Positions 33,785 to 45,105 are shown, counted from the first letter of the stretch. The stretch is DNA of 64,000 nt from Rhabdophis nuchalis (GCA_039707465.1 CM077644.1:100425875-100489874); one strand, 5' to 3'. Numbers and translations: made by a program. The notes: generated by a model not told the origin, from the letters alone.

Positions 33785-34866
33785 TTCAGAGTGTTTGATT
33801 GGCTGGCTGTTGTTGCTGGGCTATAGTTAAGTACTCTCTGTGTAATACAGATTAGGATTAGAATTGTTTGCAGGGGCGAAATGCTCTGAAGTCTGCTACC
33901 GGTTCGCTTCAAGCACTTCATGCGCTTCATGCGCATGTGTGCAACATGCATACTTTACATGCATGCGCTGCCACACAGCACTGAAAAAGGAGGATTAAGA
34001 AGCCTTTTCCGAGTCTGCAAAAGTAAGTAGAATAGCAAGGGGGTGAACAGCTATGCCATGTGATTTAGGTGCGCTAGGAAGCAGGATTTTCTGCTTTCTA
34101 GCAAATTTAAATCGTATGTCACAGCTGATTGTCACACAGCTGATCGTCGGAATGTTAAAAAATGCTACCAGTTTGGGCTAACCGGTTGTTCCAGCAATCG
34201 GCTGTGCAACAATCAGCTGTGCTGTGTGGTTTCTAATCATGCGACACAGCTGATTGTCACATAGCTGATTGTCAGAGCTACCAGTTCGGGCAAACCAGTA
34301 GTTCCAATGATCAGCTGTGAGGCAATCATCTGGGCCTCACAATTTCTAATCGAATGGCACAGTTGATTGTCACACAGCTGATCGTCAGAACATTAAAAAA
34401 TGCTACCGGTTTGGGTGAACCACAGTAGCATTTCACCCCTGGTTGTTTATCTGGGTGCTTCTGAGTCATGATATGGTTTCGGCTTGTTTGATAATTTGAG
34501 TGGCTGGCTGTTATTACTAAGACGTGGTCTGATTTCTTGTGAGTTGATGGGTTATAGTTTTGTTGCTGCGTAGTGGGTTGCCTGTTTGATAGTTTTAAAT
34601 GCTAATTTCAGGATGCAGTTCTTTCATTCTCAGCAATTGGTAGACTTGGTATGTATATTTATTGACTTATTGATAGAAAACCAGGCTTCAAGGAATTCTC
34701 TTTCTCTCCTTGATTTCGCCTGGGTTCTAACTGTGGTCCCAGTTAGATGAAATTTGTGACCTCCTGAATCTTTGTGGACTGACATGAGGGATAGAAGGTC
34801 ATAGCCAGGAGGTGTTCATGCAGTGTGGTTGATAGCTTTCTTCCTGTTTGTCCAACATAGGTCAAT
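33785..34866 (-). pseudogene. Penelope-like element remnant with GIY-YIG endonuclease, split by a hAT
   Basis: On the minus strand, 34657-34866 encodes the end of a GIY-YIG endonuclease. TYVGQTGRKLSTTLHEHLL is followed, after one frameshift, by HKDSGGHKFHLTG and ERE FLEAWFSI NKSIN. This order (YVGQT, then H..SGGH, then EFLEAWFS..NKSIN) is diagnostic of Penelope-like retroelements. The sequence down to about 33785 looks like its 3' tail, interrupted by the hAT element at 33871-34441. The reverse transcriptase is absent, so the copy is 5'-truncated and dead. Confidence 0.72.
33871..34441. mobile_element. hAT-type MITE inside the Penelope remnant
   Basis: 571 bp; starts CAGGGGCGAAATGCTC and ends AGTAGCATTTCACCCCTG. 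The interior contains about three diverged copies of an AGCTGATTGTC-type module. The candidate TSD ATTGTTTG/GTTGTTTA matches at 6 of 8. Confidence 0.72.
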
Positions 34867-35835
34867 TTAGTTTTTTGAGTTGCTGTCCTAATATACATAT
34901 AAAATGCATATAATTAAACATTTCACTTGTGCTATTTTCACTGGCATTTTGGACATTATTTGATGTCATGCAGGCCTTTAATATATACTTTTTATTATGA
35001 TTGGCGGTCACCATCACAAACTTCAAAGAAGAATGAAAACTGAAGTGTAATGATTTTCCAATTCATTATCTTGATCTAGGAAACTGGTTCAGTTCTTGAA
35101 TTAAACAGCAGCCCTTTTCTACCTGTCCATTAGACAAAGAGTTTCAGAAATAGTTTTTCTGTCCAATCTTGTCTCTAATGAGCTTTCTCTTTGAGATGTT
35201 GGTCCCTATAGGATTGACTGTATGCTTAATGAAGTTTGTTCAACCTTTTCCACTGTGTTATTTCTTTTAAACATTTTGTGCAGATAATATTTGTTTAGTA
35301 AAGCTTTTGGAGAGAAGATTAAAAATGCACCATTATATTTAGAAACAAACTAACCTTTACAATGGCGGCGAATACCTGGAGCTCAGGTGTAGTATGAGGG
35401 TGGAGGTTTGTTCTCTGAGCTTGTTGGTGGTTTTCCAAACACTTCATTACCAGGCTAGGTAAAATCTTCAGCAGAGTTTAGGGGACGTTTGTGTTTTTCT
35501 GCTTATAAACACTTTGTGTAGGTCTTGTAATGGGTCATGTGTGGGTGTGTTGAGTAAGAGTCTTGTGATGGATCTTGTGATGGGGAGGTCACGTCAGGTG
35601 AGGGTCACTGGGAAGTGACGTCCTGGTTGCAGGGGGTTGGTTGGTTAGGGTCGGTGCCATCGCTGGTTGGCTGTGTGGTTGATTTGAATTATGAAGGGTT
35701 CACTGCCTGGTTATAGATCAATGTGTCTGTTGATGGAATTGCTTGTGGCGGTCCTTTGTCTTCATTTTAAGTATTTACTTTTTTATGTTTTTTTAAAAAA
35801 TTAAAGAATTCTGTGCCCGGAAATAAATTGAAAAC
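34867..35835 (-). other. unrecognised stretch with Penelope-type tail
   Basis: About 35400-35480 contains CTGAGCTTGTTGGTGG and CACTTCATTACCAGGCTAGG, homologous to the fragments at 42490-42560 and 27236-27300. The rest to 35760 is G/T-rich and unassigned. Confidence 0.4.
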
Positions 35836-35843
35836 CTCTATAT

Positions 35844-36202
35844 CCATGATGGCAATCCTATGGCATGTGGGCCCCAGGTGGCATGCAGACCGCTCTCTGC
35901 AGGCATGTGAGCCATCACTCCAGATCAGCTCTAACAGTCATGCGTGTGTGCCTCCCGCCAGCCAGCTGATTTTCAGGTCTCAGCCGCATATGCACAGAGG
36001 GCGGAGGGCAAGCGGGAGATCCATGTGCATGTGCAGAGGGATGGGGCACATGTGTGTGGGTCATACGTGCATGTGGAGGGTGGGGGAACACGGGGTGCTT
36101 ATGTGCACATGCATGGGGCAATATAGGGGGTTCACACATGCATTGCATTAAGAGTGTGCGCGTGCTTTCAGCACGCAATGACAAAAATGTTAGCCATCAT
36201 TG
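35844..36202. mobile_element. hAT-type MITE, TSD CTCTATAT
   Basis: 359 bp; starts CCATGATGGCAATCC and ends GTTAGCCATCATTG, with the exact TSD CTCTATAT at 35836-35843 and 36203-36210. The GC-rich interior is full of CACATGTG/TGCATG words. Confidence 0.88.
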
Positions 36203-36261
36203 CTCTATATTAAGTGATGGATTCTTGACCAAACAAATTATGTGCAATCTGCTCGACATTA

Positions 36262-36303
36262 TGTACACACGTACACACACATACACACACACACACACAC
36301 ATA
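36262..36303. repeat. (CA)n microsatellite
   Basis: CA/TACA tract of about 40 bp. Confidence 0.9.
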
Positions 36304-36474
36304 TATTCACATTCAATCATTCTTACTCAATCATTCCTCATGTGAGGGTAGCTCCTTTGCATCTCTGACAGAGCAATTTTAGAATTTTATATCAAGAGTC
36401 TGGCTTTTGTGATCCATATACAACTCAAATATAAATGTAGAATTTTACAGGAAAATCTGTACCTCTGTTTGGGC

Positions 36475-37453
36475 CAGAGGTGGGTTTCTACCCGTTTGCA
36501 CTGGTTTGGGTGAATCAGTGGCAGTAATTGGGTGTGGGTTGCTGAACTGGTAGTGACCCAGACTGGCCATGTCCCAGTAGTCCACGCAGATGGCCGCCGT
36601 GCCTCGCCTTCGCCATGTGCATTCACAGAACTGCCTCCTCCTGCCTACAAACAGGTAAGCATTTGTGCTATCCTAACACCCCATCCCCACCAGCCAGCAT
36701 CTCCCAAAGCCTCTGTTGCAGCCACAGTGGGGATGGGGGCATCCCTGCAAACTTTGCATGCTGGAGAGGGAGGAGAGGGCAGTGGTGATGGGAGGAGAGG
36801 GCAAAGTTAGCACGCCCTGCAGTGCTTCTCTCTGCCATCTCAGGGCAGCGGACTAAGCCGTAGCCTGGATGAGCTGAGGAATGTGCTTCCTATGTGTTGC
36901 ACCCCACTCCCATCCTTCACCCACACCTCAGCACCAGCCAGCATCTCCCAAAGCCGCCACCATTGCAGCCATGGTGGGACATGAGAGGGCATGGTGGTGG
37001 CATGCTGAGCCAGACCCCCAGGCTGTCTGGGTCCCATCTAGGAGATGAGCATGAAGGAGAAGGTTTCCCACTGGACCTTGGGGGTGGCTTCGTCAAGGAT
37101 GTACCCAAGCTCCTGGTCCCCAGGGAAGAGGGTGACCCTGTTTCTGCGGCCTGCCAGCCATGGCTTTTCAGCCAGGAAGGGCAACAGAGGGAAAGCCAAG
37201 AGGACCACTGCCACCCCGCAGCATCTGGACCTGGATCTGGGGCTGGAGTGCCAAAAAAATGTCAAAAAGTCCCAAAAGATTTCACCACCAGTTTGAAGGG
37301 CTTGGCTTGGGGGGAGGTGTCATGTGAGTGTGCATGAGTGATGGCAAGTTGGCCACACCCACTCAGTCACATGCCACACCCACTCAGTCACATGCCACCT
37401 CACCTAGCCACACCCACCAAACTGGTGGCGAAAATTTTTGAAACCCACCACTA
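36475..37453. mobile_element. large hAT-type MITE with unusual insert, TSD GTTTGGGC/GTTTGGGG
   Basis: 979 bp. The termini CAGAGGTGGGTTTC and GAAACCCACCACTA match the CAGTGGTGGGTTTC family, and the TSD (36467-36474, 37454-37461) matches at 7 of 8. Unlike the short relatives it carries about 650 bp of dense GC-rich sequence with overlapping open frames. These are 36894-37337 plus (147 aa) and 37038-37265 minus (75 aa; a hydrophobic start, then GRRNRVTLFPGDQELGYILD). The minus frame looks more protein-like than random and may be a captured piece of a host gene. I do not recognise it. Confidence 0.75.
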
Positions 37454-37461
37454 GTTTGGGG

Positions 37462-38384
37462 GGTGGGAATCATAAGGTGCAGTAATATGTAATTACTTTT
37501 ATTTCATGATTTTTGCATGTGACTATGATTGGCCAGTTATTTACTAGGGAGATATAGATGTATCAAAATATATGTGCATTTCCCAGTAAACCTATGTTCC
37601 AGTAAAAAGAAAACACTACTAGAATATCTGAAAAAATACCTCACTCCAAAGCTCATTAAACTGTATTTACTTTATAGGAACAGACAAAACTTAATCTCTT
37701 TAAAACGTTCTTTAAACATTCTTTAAATCATGACATTCTTCCCCATGCTGTACTTTTTTTCATTTATACCTCTTTAAAAAATAAAATTAATCTAGCTATA
37801 CAAACAGTGGACTCAAGGGGAAAAATATTAAGAAAGGGAATACATTGCACAAAATGTATTGTACAAAATGAGGTACCCATTATTAATATTGTGCCTCTTG
37901 CACTCAAGATGCCTGACACAGATTGACACAGTAATAATCATGTAATATACTCATCATCTCAAAGAGCTAAGGAGTTGAAGACAGTGACAATAAATTAGGG
38001 GCAAAGGCCAAAGTCAAGTGCAGCTACTAGAAAATAGAAATGGCATAATCTCACTCTTACACACATACATCGTTTACAAACAGAGGGTGCATTTTAAGGG
38101 CTGCACTTATAAAATCAGACATTTTGATCCTTTGTGGGAGTTTTGTGTGTTCTAATTTCTGACCTTGACCCTAATTCTATGAAAGAGAAATATCAAGAAC
38201 ATCAGAGGAATTGGGGGGGAAACTATCAAGTTGGACCAGGAGAAATTACAACATCCGGTTTAATTTCTCAACTGCAGAATCAAATTATAACATATACTCT
38301 TTGCCCAACCTTTTCTCCATTTGACCACTCAGAAATGGAATGTATGAGCTGAGTCTAAGGCCAAGTGATGTGTCTGATATGATA
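37462..38384. other. unique-looking stretch, nothing recognised
   Basis: AT-rich; no repeat boundaries or motif-bearing frames. Confidence 0.5.
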
Positions 38385-38392
38385 CTCTATAC

Positions 38393-39108
38393 CAGCGACC
38401 CCCAACCTTTTGGGCACCAGGGATCAGCTCCATGGAGAAAGATTTTTCCACGGGCCAGAGTGGACATGGTTTTGCGTGCTGCCTGCATCTGCAGATGGGG
38501 CTTTGCTTGTTTGTGTGCCTAATTGCTGGCATGCTGTGGACCAGTGCCAATTCACAGACTGGGGGTTGGGGCCACCCAGGGGTGGGTTCCTGCCAGTTCT
38601 AATCTCTTCTATAGAAGAGGTGCCACAAATCTATAGTGCCATTTAGAACCTGTTCCCGCTCCCTCCCCCCACCCATCCACCCATCATCAAGATGAAGAGC
38701 AAGAGGAGGAATTCTGGGAGTTGAAGTCCACAAGTCTTAAAGCTGACAAGTTTGAACACCCCCGGGTTTTTTTTCTAAAGGGTTAGGGGTGCAAGGGTCT
38801 TGTAACTTGACAGTTTTAAGATTTGTGTGCTTTAAATGCCAGTTTCTGAGCCAACATTTTGGTTGCTAAGCAAGAGCGTTGTTAAGTGAGTTTCACCACA
38901 TTTTACAAGTTGGCCATGCCACTCAGTCACATGACTGCCAAGCCACTCCCACTCGGTCACATGGCTGGCAAGCCACTCCCACCCGGTCACATGGCTGGCA
39001 AGCCACTCCCACCCGGTCACATGGCCTGCAAGCCACTCCCACAAAGCAGGACACACCTACAGAAGAGGTTCTAAAAAATTTTGAAACCCATCACTGGGGC
39101 CACCCCTC
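38393..39108. mobile_element. outer hAT-type MITE, TSD CTCTATAC, split by a second one
   Basis: Left part 38393-38576 starts CAGCGACCCCCAACCTTTTG. After the nested element, only 39105-39108 of this element remain beyond the inner TSD copy. The exact TSD CTCTATAC is at 38385-38392 and 39109-39116. Removing the inner element restores a right end close to GGGGTTGGGG plus CCACCCCT. Confidence 0.85.
38577..39096. mobile_element. nested hAT-type MITE, TSD GGGCCACC
   Basis: 520 bp; CAGGGGTGGGTTCC to GAAACCCATCACTG. The exact TSD GGGCCACC is at 38569-38576 and 39097-39104. The inside has four tandem units of about 30 bp (38921-39040) built on GGTCACATGGCTGGCAAGCC, plus an arm of the mini-hAT (GAATTCTGGGAGTTGAAG). 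Confidence 0.9.
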
Positions 39109-39116
39109 CTCTATAC

Positions 39117-39596
39117 AGTTAGCTGCCTCATTGACACATGAATGTTGCCACTTGATGTTGTGGCCCTCAAGAGATGAAAAGCCTTGTTTCTGAGGACATC
39201 TAGAAGATACTTAGAGAAAGGAAATTAAAATGCTTCACGGAGAAGGAGGTAACCCCCGAGATAAGAATTTTGTATTGTCAAAATCCCCTATCACAAGATG
39301 TCTCACAAATCATAAAGCCACGTTATTGCACACATTCCACACAATACGAAAGAAACCATATTGTCGTGGCAGTGATTTGAAAAGCAAACTCCAAAGATTT
39401 GTCAGAACTTTGATGATGTAACACAAGATTGACTAATATAGAAACCAATCTCAATTTCTCTGACCTCCTGGTTTTAGAGAGTCAGAGAAACAATGGGTAA
39501 TCTCTTCACTGAGAATATTTAGGACACATCTTACGAGTGCATAACCTATAGTACTCCCAATCTGAACCCAAGTAGAACAATCAATCATTTTGGAAG
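39117..39596. other. unique-looking stretch, nothing recognised
   Basis: A 63-aa frame at 39230-39421 has no motif. Confidence 0.5.
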
Positions 39597-39604
39597 AGCT
39601 AGAT

Positions 39605-39738
39605 CAGGAGTCTGCAAAGTTGGCTCTTTTAAGACTGGTGGACTTCAACTCCCAGAGTTCCCCAGCCAGCTATGCTGGGAGCTAACTCTGGGAGTTGAAG
39701 TCCACCAGTCTTAAAAGAGCCAGCTTTGCAGACCCCTG
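39605..39738. mobile_element. palindromic mini-hAT, TSD AGCTAGAT
   Basis: 134 bp; arms CAGGAGTCTGCAAAGTTGGC and GCCAGCTTTGCAGACCCCTG. The TSD AGCTAGAT is at 39597-39604 and 39739-39746, exact. Confidence 0.92.
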
Positions 39739-39746
39739 AGCTAGAT

Positions 39747-39865
39747 GATGGGTGTCAAACTCTCCACATCACGTTGCTGCCACATGTTTTGTGACATTTT
39801 TTTCGTTTGTGGAGCTGGGGTGGGCGTGGTCTGCATGTGACACATCCAGCCAATGGGCCACCCTG
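39747..39865. mobile_element. hAT-type MITE sharing the AGCTAGAT target
   Basis: Starts GATGGGTGTCAAACTC (first bases mutated from CAGGGG) and ends GGGCCACCCTG. It lies between the second and third exact copies of AGCTAGAT (39739-39746, 39866-39873). Confidence 0.85.
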
Positions 39866-39873
39866 AGCTAGAT

Positions 39874-41766
39874 CATAGGTATCGTGAGCCATGCCTGTAA
39901 AACTTTGAAAGTTAAACCAGTACATTGATTTGCATTCAGCAACCGATTGGAAAACAGCGCATTGCCTACAATACAGACATTATTCTAATGAATGGGATCA
40001 CACTAGTCAGCCTACAGCTGCATCGGTTTCGATTGCTGTTTCAGGGCAAGTCCAGATGGTTGGCATTTCACTAATTTCAGTCTGGTTAATGATATCATGA
40101 GTGACTGTTCCCACTGCAAAAAAGGCCCACAATTGATATATCAGCTGCAGCTGGGCAAAAATATCTCTTACCGTTGCTTTTACCTATTGTTCTCAGTAGA
40201 GCCACAATTCCAGGAGCATCCCATATTACTGGCTAGGATTTCAATCTTAGAAGCATAGTTACTAGGTCAAATGATTTCATACAGGATGAGGTCATTCAGT
40301 GCCTTGAAAGATGTGTCTGCAAAGTATCTAACAAGGAGCCACCTGCATTTCTTCACTCTACCTATACTGTATTGTGGTGACTTAATGCCAAGAAAAGCTG
40401 CTGTACTTTACAGCTAACTTCCTCTTACATTTTGCCATCCAGAAACTTAAACAGCAGTTTGCTGCTGTGACTTCTGAGTAAAAAGGACAGAAAATCATTA
40501 AAGTCAAAACAAATCTAGCAAAGGTAACTTTAACAGAAAATTACATCAATCACCTTGAAAGTTTTTTTTTAAAAAAAAAAGATTTCAATTGATGTCATTT
40601 GTTCCTGGCCTAATAACAGCTGTATTTCTTTTAAAGTTAGATTGGTTCTGAAGAAAAGGAATCATTAAATATTAAACCTGCCTTCAACATAGATTTGGCT
40701 CCCCTGTGAACAGAGAAAATATTATCAGCTATTTCTCTTTTGACAGTCAAAGGTCACAGGGTTACAAGAATGGACAATTTGTGATGGAGGAGAAGAAATT
40801 TTTTCTCTGAAGTTCCAGCACCTAGTGTAACAAACTAATTCTTAGTAAGAGGATTCAAATTATTCAAAATGAATGCATTTTTAAAGCATTCATATCATTC
40901 CATAGGTCTTTTTTTTCTGAAAAATAAAAAATAATCCATACTTTCTTTTTTCATAAGCAACTTACTTGCTGCTTTCCTTACGGTACGTGTGGAATTTTTT
41001 TCTCCAAACACTCCCATTTTTAAATGCAATTTTTGAGTAAAAAATATTTCAACACCTACAGTGACGAACTGCCTGTATATTCTTGTTCCTGCCATGATAA
41101 ATTCTATTTTTAACAGAGCATGTACATTTTCTGGAAAAGAAATGCATAATGGATTTCTCTGACACCTGCACATCTCTATAGCCTTGTTTTCCACTAATTG
41201 GTCCATACTGATTAAGCCATAAATGGCAAAAAAAAAAATGTCCTTCATTTTATTCCTTTCATGCTTTCTTGACTTCTTCAAGCTTACAGTTTCTTCCTTC
41301 CCATTTTCAGTTCTGTGTAGTAGAGATAATGCCCAAATTTAGACTTCTGTTAATTTTCTGAATACCATTCAGCTGCCAACTCGAAACAAATAAATGAGAC
41401 TCATGAACAGAACTCATTTTTGTAACCTTTTCTATTTCAGCCAAAGCTGAAGCATTTTTTTCCCTAAATAACTAGCTGCTTTTTTTTTTTTTTTGGTCTA
41501 ACTTTCAGTTATGGTACTTCTATTAACTATTTTAATAATTATTATTCTTCCAATAATTTTTTTCTTAGCTTCCACATTTTCAAATCCCTTGTGTGGGCTT
41601 TGTATATATTTGTGTGTGTGTAGACACATACACATGGACACATACTTATATTTACCACTATATTTAATGCCAGTATCATTGATGCTCAACAAGATTTCGA
41701 AAGATAATTAGGAGCATGTTTTTCAAAACAACCAGCTGTACAACCACCAATAATATAAGAAAGAGT
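39874..41766. other. 1.9 kb of unique-looking DNA
   Basis: No repeat family recognised. A poly-T/poly-A palindromic run lies at 40562-40580 and a T run at 41480-41494. The 128-aa minus frame at 40895-41281 is Lys/Arg-rich with no motif I know. Confidence 0.45.
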
Positions 41767-41774
41767 CTGTAAAT

Positions 41775-41883
41775 CAGGTCAAACTCATGGCGCGCGGGCC
41801 AGATGCGTCACATGCTGCCACGCCGTTTAGCAAAGGGGGGGAGTCCCAATACATCACATGATGCTACTGTGATGACACCCCTG
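41775..41883. mobile_element. hAT-type MITE, TSD CTGTAAAT
   Basis: 109 bp from CAGGTCAAACTCATGG to GATGACACCCCTG. The exact TSD CTGTAAAT is at 41767-41774 and 41884-41891. Confidence 0.9.
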
Positions 41884-41891
41884 CTGTAAAT

Positions 41892-43085
41892 CAAGATGTA
41901 GCTAACCTAGCTTCAGTTATGAACAGCAGCCAACCAACTGGGAGAGCAGTCAGCTTCTCTTATTATCCCCAACAGCAGAAATTCAGAAATACATTATCTT
42001 TGAGCAGTAGTGATCCATCTAACTATAGGTCTCCTTGCTATTCTCTTAAAATGGCGGGCATAGCATTTTTTGAAGCAAGTACCACATTGGCCTTTGAGTG
42101 GAATATTGGATACTGTGGTCCAAAAAATTAGATTGGGGCCGAGAAGCAAAAGCAATGGATCTGCAGCTAGAACAAACATTACAGCTTTGCAGTTGTTGCA
42201 GTTTACCAACCTTAAAAAAAGAAAAAAGAAAGAAAAACCTTAGGAAGACTATACCTTAACATTAAAATTAAAACAATGAAATCATATGAGATAATATCCA
42301 CAATAAAGACACAATTTGAAACCAAACCTCTTCGAAGATCGACACAATAGAAACCAATCCTTTTCTAAAATCAAGAGCAATAAAATGTGCCCAGGGTTAA
42401 TATCTGGTGAAATAAATCAGCTCCAATAGAACAGAAGAGATGTAGCTCAGTGTGGAGCTGTGGGGTTCTTTACATTCATTGGGCTTGGTCATTTGCTTGC
42501 AGATGTTACCTAGTTGAGTAATGAAATGTCTGCAAAGAAACAAGCTTAGAGAGCACCAAGAACTCCAGAAATAAATCTGTCTTTAAAGATCTTATACACA
42601 GCACAAGAGTGTTTGGGGTGGGGTGGGAGGAGTTTTATAGGCTTTTAGGGGTGAGGAATTCCAAAATGTCGGGTCTGTCACAGGCTGTTGTTTTGTCAAT
42701 GCTTCCACATCAGAGTGGGAAGACTTAACAGATTTTCCCAAGATGTTCTGACCAGATGGGCAAATCGAGTTCTTTTAATTCAGTACACATCAGCTTAAAA
42801 GTTTAACTAAAGGTAAATTAAATTCAAGATAATTAATATGATTACCCCTCACATATAAAACCATTTTGCTTTCTGTCACATTAAAAATTAAATTAAGAGA
42901 AACCTTAAGGAAGAGCTTATGCATCTATTTAAACAAGAAAAAAGATTGAAAAGATACGGCTAATCCCATATTTCTAGGCAACATTTTTAATAGGTTAATG
43001 GGTTAATGTGTTTTGTATCTCTGATGGATGCTCCTTATTAACCAAAACTATGTGAAGGATAGTTTTGGTTAATAACTATTAAGAA
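41892..43085. other. mostly unrecognised, with a Penelope-type fragment
   Basis: At 42490-42560, GCAGATGTTACCTAGTTGAG, then TAATGAAATGTCTGC and AAAGAAACAAGC resemble a Penelope tail. GTTACC/GAGTAAT can pair around TAGTT, and GAAATGTC may be a decayed GAAACGTC as in Penelope hammerheads. The core before it is incomplete, so an active ribozyme is unlikely. Confidence 0.45.
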
Positions 43086-43434
43086 GGGATGTGGTGGCAC
43101 AGTGGCTAAGGCGCTGAGCTTCTTGATCAGAAAGGTCGGAAGTTTGGCAGTTTGAATCCCTAGCACCGCGTAACAGAATGAGCTCAAGTTACTTGTCCCA
43201 GCTTCTGCCAACCTAGCAGTTTGAAAGCATGTAAAAATGCAAGTAGAAAAATAGGGACAAACTTTGGTGGGAAGGTAACAGAGTTCCATGCACCTTCGGT
43301 GTTTAGTTGTGCCGGCCACATGACTACAAAGACGTCTTTGGACAATGCTGGCTCTTCAGCTTTGAAACTGAGATGAGCACCAACCCCTAGAGTTGGAAAT
43401 GACTAGCATATATATTCGAAGGGAACCTTTACCT
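43086..43434 (+). mobile_element. Sauria SINE
   Basis: Starts GGGATGTGGTGGCACAGTGG. It contains a B-box-like CAGTTTGAATCCC, the phrases CTTCTGCCAACCTAGCAG, TTTGAAAGCATGTAAAAATG and GTGCCGGCCACATGACTAC, and ends CCAACCCCTAGAGTTGG plus GGGAACCTTTACCT. This is the complete known order of the squamate Sauria SINE, a tRNA-derived element mobilised by Bov-B LINEs. The copy is full length and moderately diverged. Confidence 0.88.
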
Positions 43435-44406
43435 ATGTGAAGAATAAGTAAGTATATATACCTTGTTGAATGGGACATTTTTCCTTGTTTAGGACACTGG
43501 ATGCACAAATCAAGTGTAGCCAGAAAACTGACAGCAACGAAGTAGTTTCTCATAATGCCAAAGATAGAACAGGACTTATAAGAAATCTGCTTATGACTCT
43601 CCTTCCTTAGGTAGATTATCATTTAACTGCTATGTTGCTTGTTAGATTCCATGGATATCGAAAAATAACAGTGGGATTTCTTTTCTTGTATATTTATTTC
43701 TTACTAGCCGTTTCTGGCCATGTGTTGTTGTGGCCCAGTCTGGTTAAATGACCAACCAATCTGTGTGTAGATCTACACCTGAACACACAAACGCATACAC
43801 ATAACCACCGAATAACCCCCAACCTACCTACCTATTGTATTTCTTCCTCTCTCCCCTTACCTACCTACCTACCTACCTACCTACCTACCTACCTACCTAC
43901 CTACCTTCTGTATTTTTCCCTCTCTCTCTCTATCCCTCTAACTACCTACCTACCTACTGTATTTCTCCCTCCATGTGTGAGGGAACGTTGGAGGCTTATT
44001 CGGTTGCTGTGGAAATGACCGTTGGAAATGTGAGGGGTGTGTGCATGACGCATCATAAGAAGCAGCCGGGTGGGAGGAGCTTAAGGGACAAAAATAACTG
44101 AGAAGTGCGGTACTTTTACATTTGTGCTGCTTGCACATGGCATAGGTGTGCCAGCCACACAATCTGTACATATGATTGTTACTCCCTTTCTTAGCAACAT
44201 TGTGTGAAAATTTGTGGCGATCAGTGCAGTACTTTCTGAGATTAGCGATTTTGCACAAACTATTTTAAATTTTTATTTAGATAGATTTATTTTATGTGGC
44301 CCATCTTGTTATCCTAAGCAACTATTTTATTACATAAAAATTATAAAATTGTTATTTTTAAAAAAAATTAACAAGCTAAAAGCAATAAAAATAAAAAAGG
44401 AATAAG
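43435..44406. other. unrecognised stretch around a CCTA microsatellite
   Basis: Apart from the CCTA tract, no family is recognised. Confidence 0.45.
43855..43905. repeat. (CCTA)n microsatellite
   Basis: About 12 tandem CTAC units, with two shorter CTAC patches at 43825-43833 and 43940-43956. Confidence 0.93.
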
Positions 44407-44763
44407 GTGATCCTTGAGTTATGAGCCCAAAATTAAGCCCAAAATGTCTATTGCTAAGCAAGAAAATCATTAAGTGAGTTTTGTCTCATTTTATGACTTT
44501 TCTTGCCACGGTTGTTAAGTGAACCACTCTAGTTGTTAAATTAGTTACATGATTGTTAGATGAATGCAGTTTCCCTATTGGCTTTGCTTATCAGAAGGTC
44601 ACAAAAGATGACCGCATGACCCCGGGACACTGCAACCATCATAAATATAAACCAGTTGCCAAACATTTGAATGTTGATCATGTCACCATGGTGAAACTGC
44701 AATGGTCATGTGTGGAAAATGGTCATTAGGCACTAAACAAACAGTTGTATGTCTAGGACTGTC
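44407..44763. mobile_element. CAGGTAGTCCTYGAC-family DNA repeat
   Basis: Contains GGTGATCCTTGAGTTATG, TTGCTAAGCAAGAAAATC, GGTTGTTAAGTGAACCAC and GTATGTCTAGGACTGTC at the right end, in the same order as the copy at 32988. Confidence 0.72.
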
Positions 44764-44914
44764 TTTAAAGAAAAGAAAGAAAAATATGAATAGACAAAGA
44801 GAAAATGAGGAAAATAAAGAAAATAGCAAAGAAAAGGAAAGAAAAAAAAGCTATTAAGAAGTAGCTTTGGATTTTCTTAGCATTTGTATTTTACCCTCCC
44901 TCTAAAATGTATTT

Positions 44915-44968
44915 ATGTATGTATGTATGTATGTATGTATGTATGTATGTATGTATGTATGTATGTAT
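44915..44968. repeat. (TATG)n microsatellite
   Basis: About 13 tandem ATGT units. Confidence 0.95.
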
Positions 44969-44977
44969 ACACACATA

Positions 44978-45105
44978 CCGTGTTTCCCCGAAGCACTTGG
45001 CATTATTTTCGGGGAGATCTTTTTGAGGTGCAGGAGGCAGTGAGCATGGTTACCTCATGACTGCTGCTGTGTTGCAATATTTTCAGGGAGGGCTTATTTT
45101 TAGGG
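44978..45105. mobile_element. small MITE (CCGTGTTTCCCCG family)
   Basis: Starts CCGTGTTTCCCCGAAGCAC after TA, with TTATTTTCGGGGAGATC inside and GGGCTTATTTTTAGGGG at the right. It looks like a non-autonomous DNA transposon that inserts at TA. Confidence 0.5.

Noticed and set aside
38921..39040. Four direct repeats of about 30 bp as a CRISPR array
   Set aside because: Contiguous tandem units without spacers, inside a eukaryotic hAT element.
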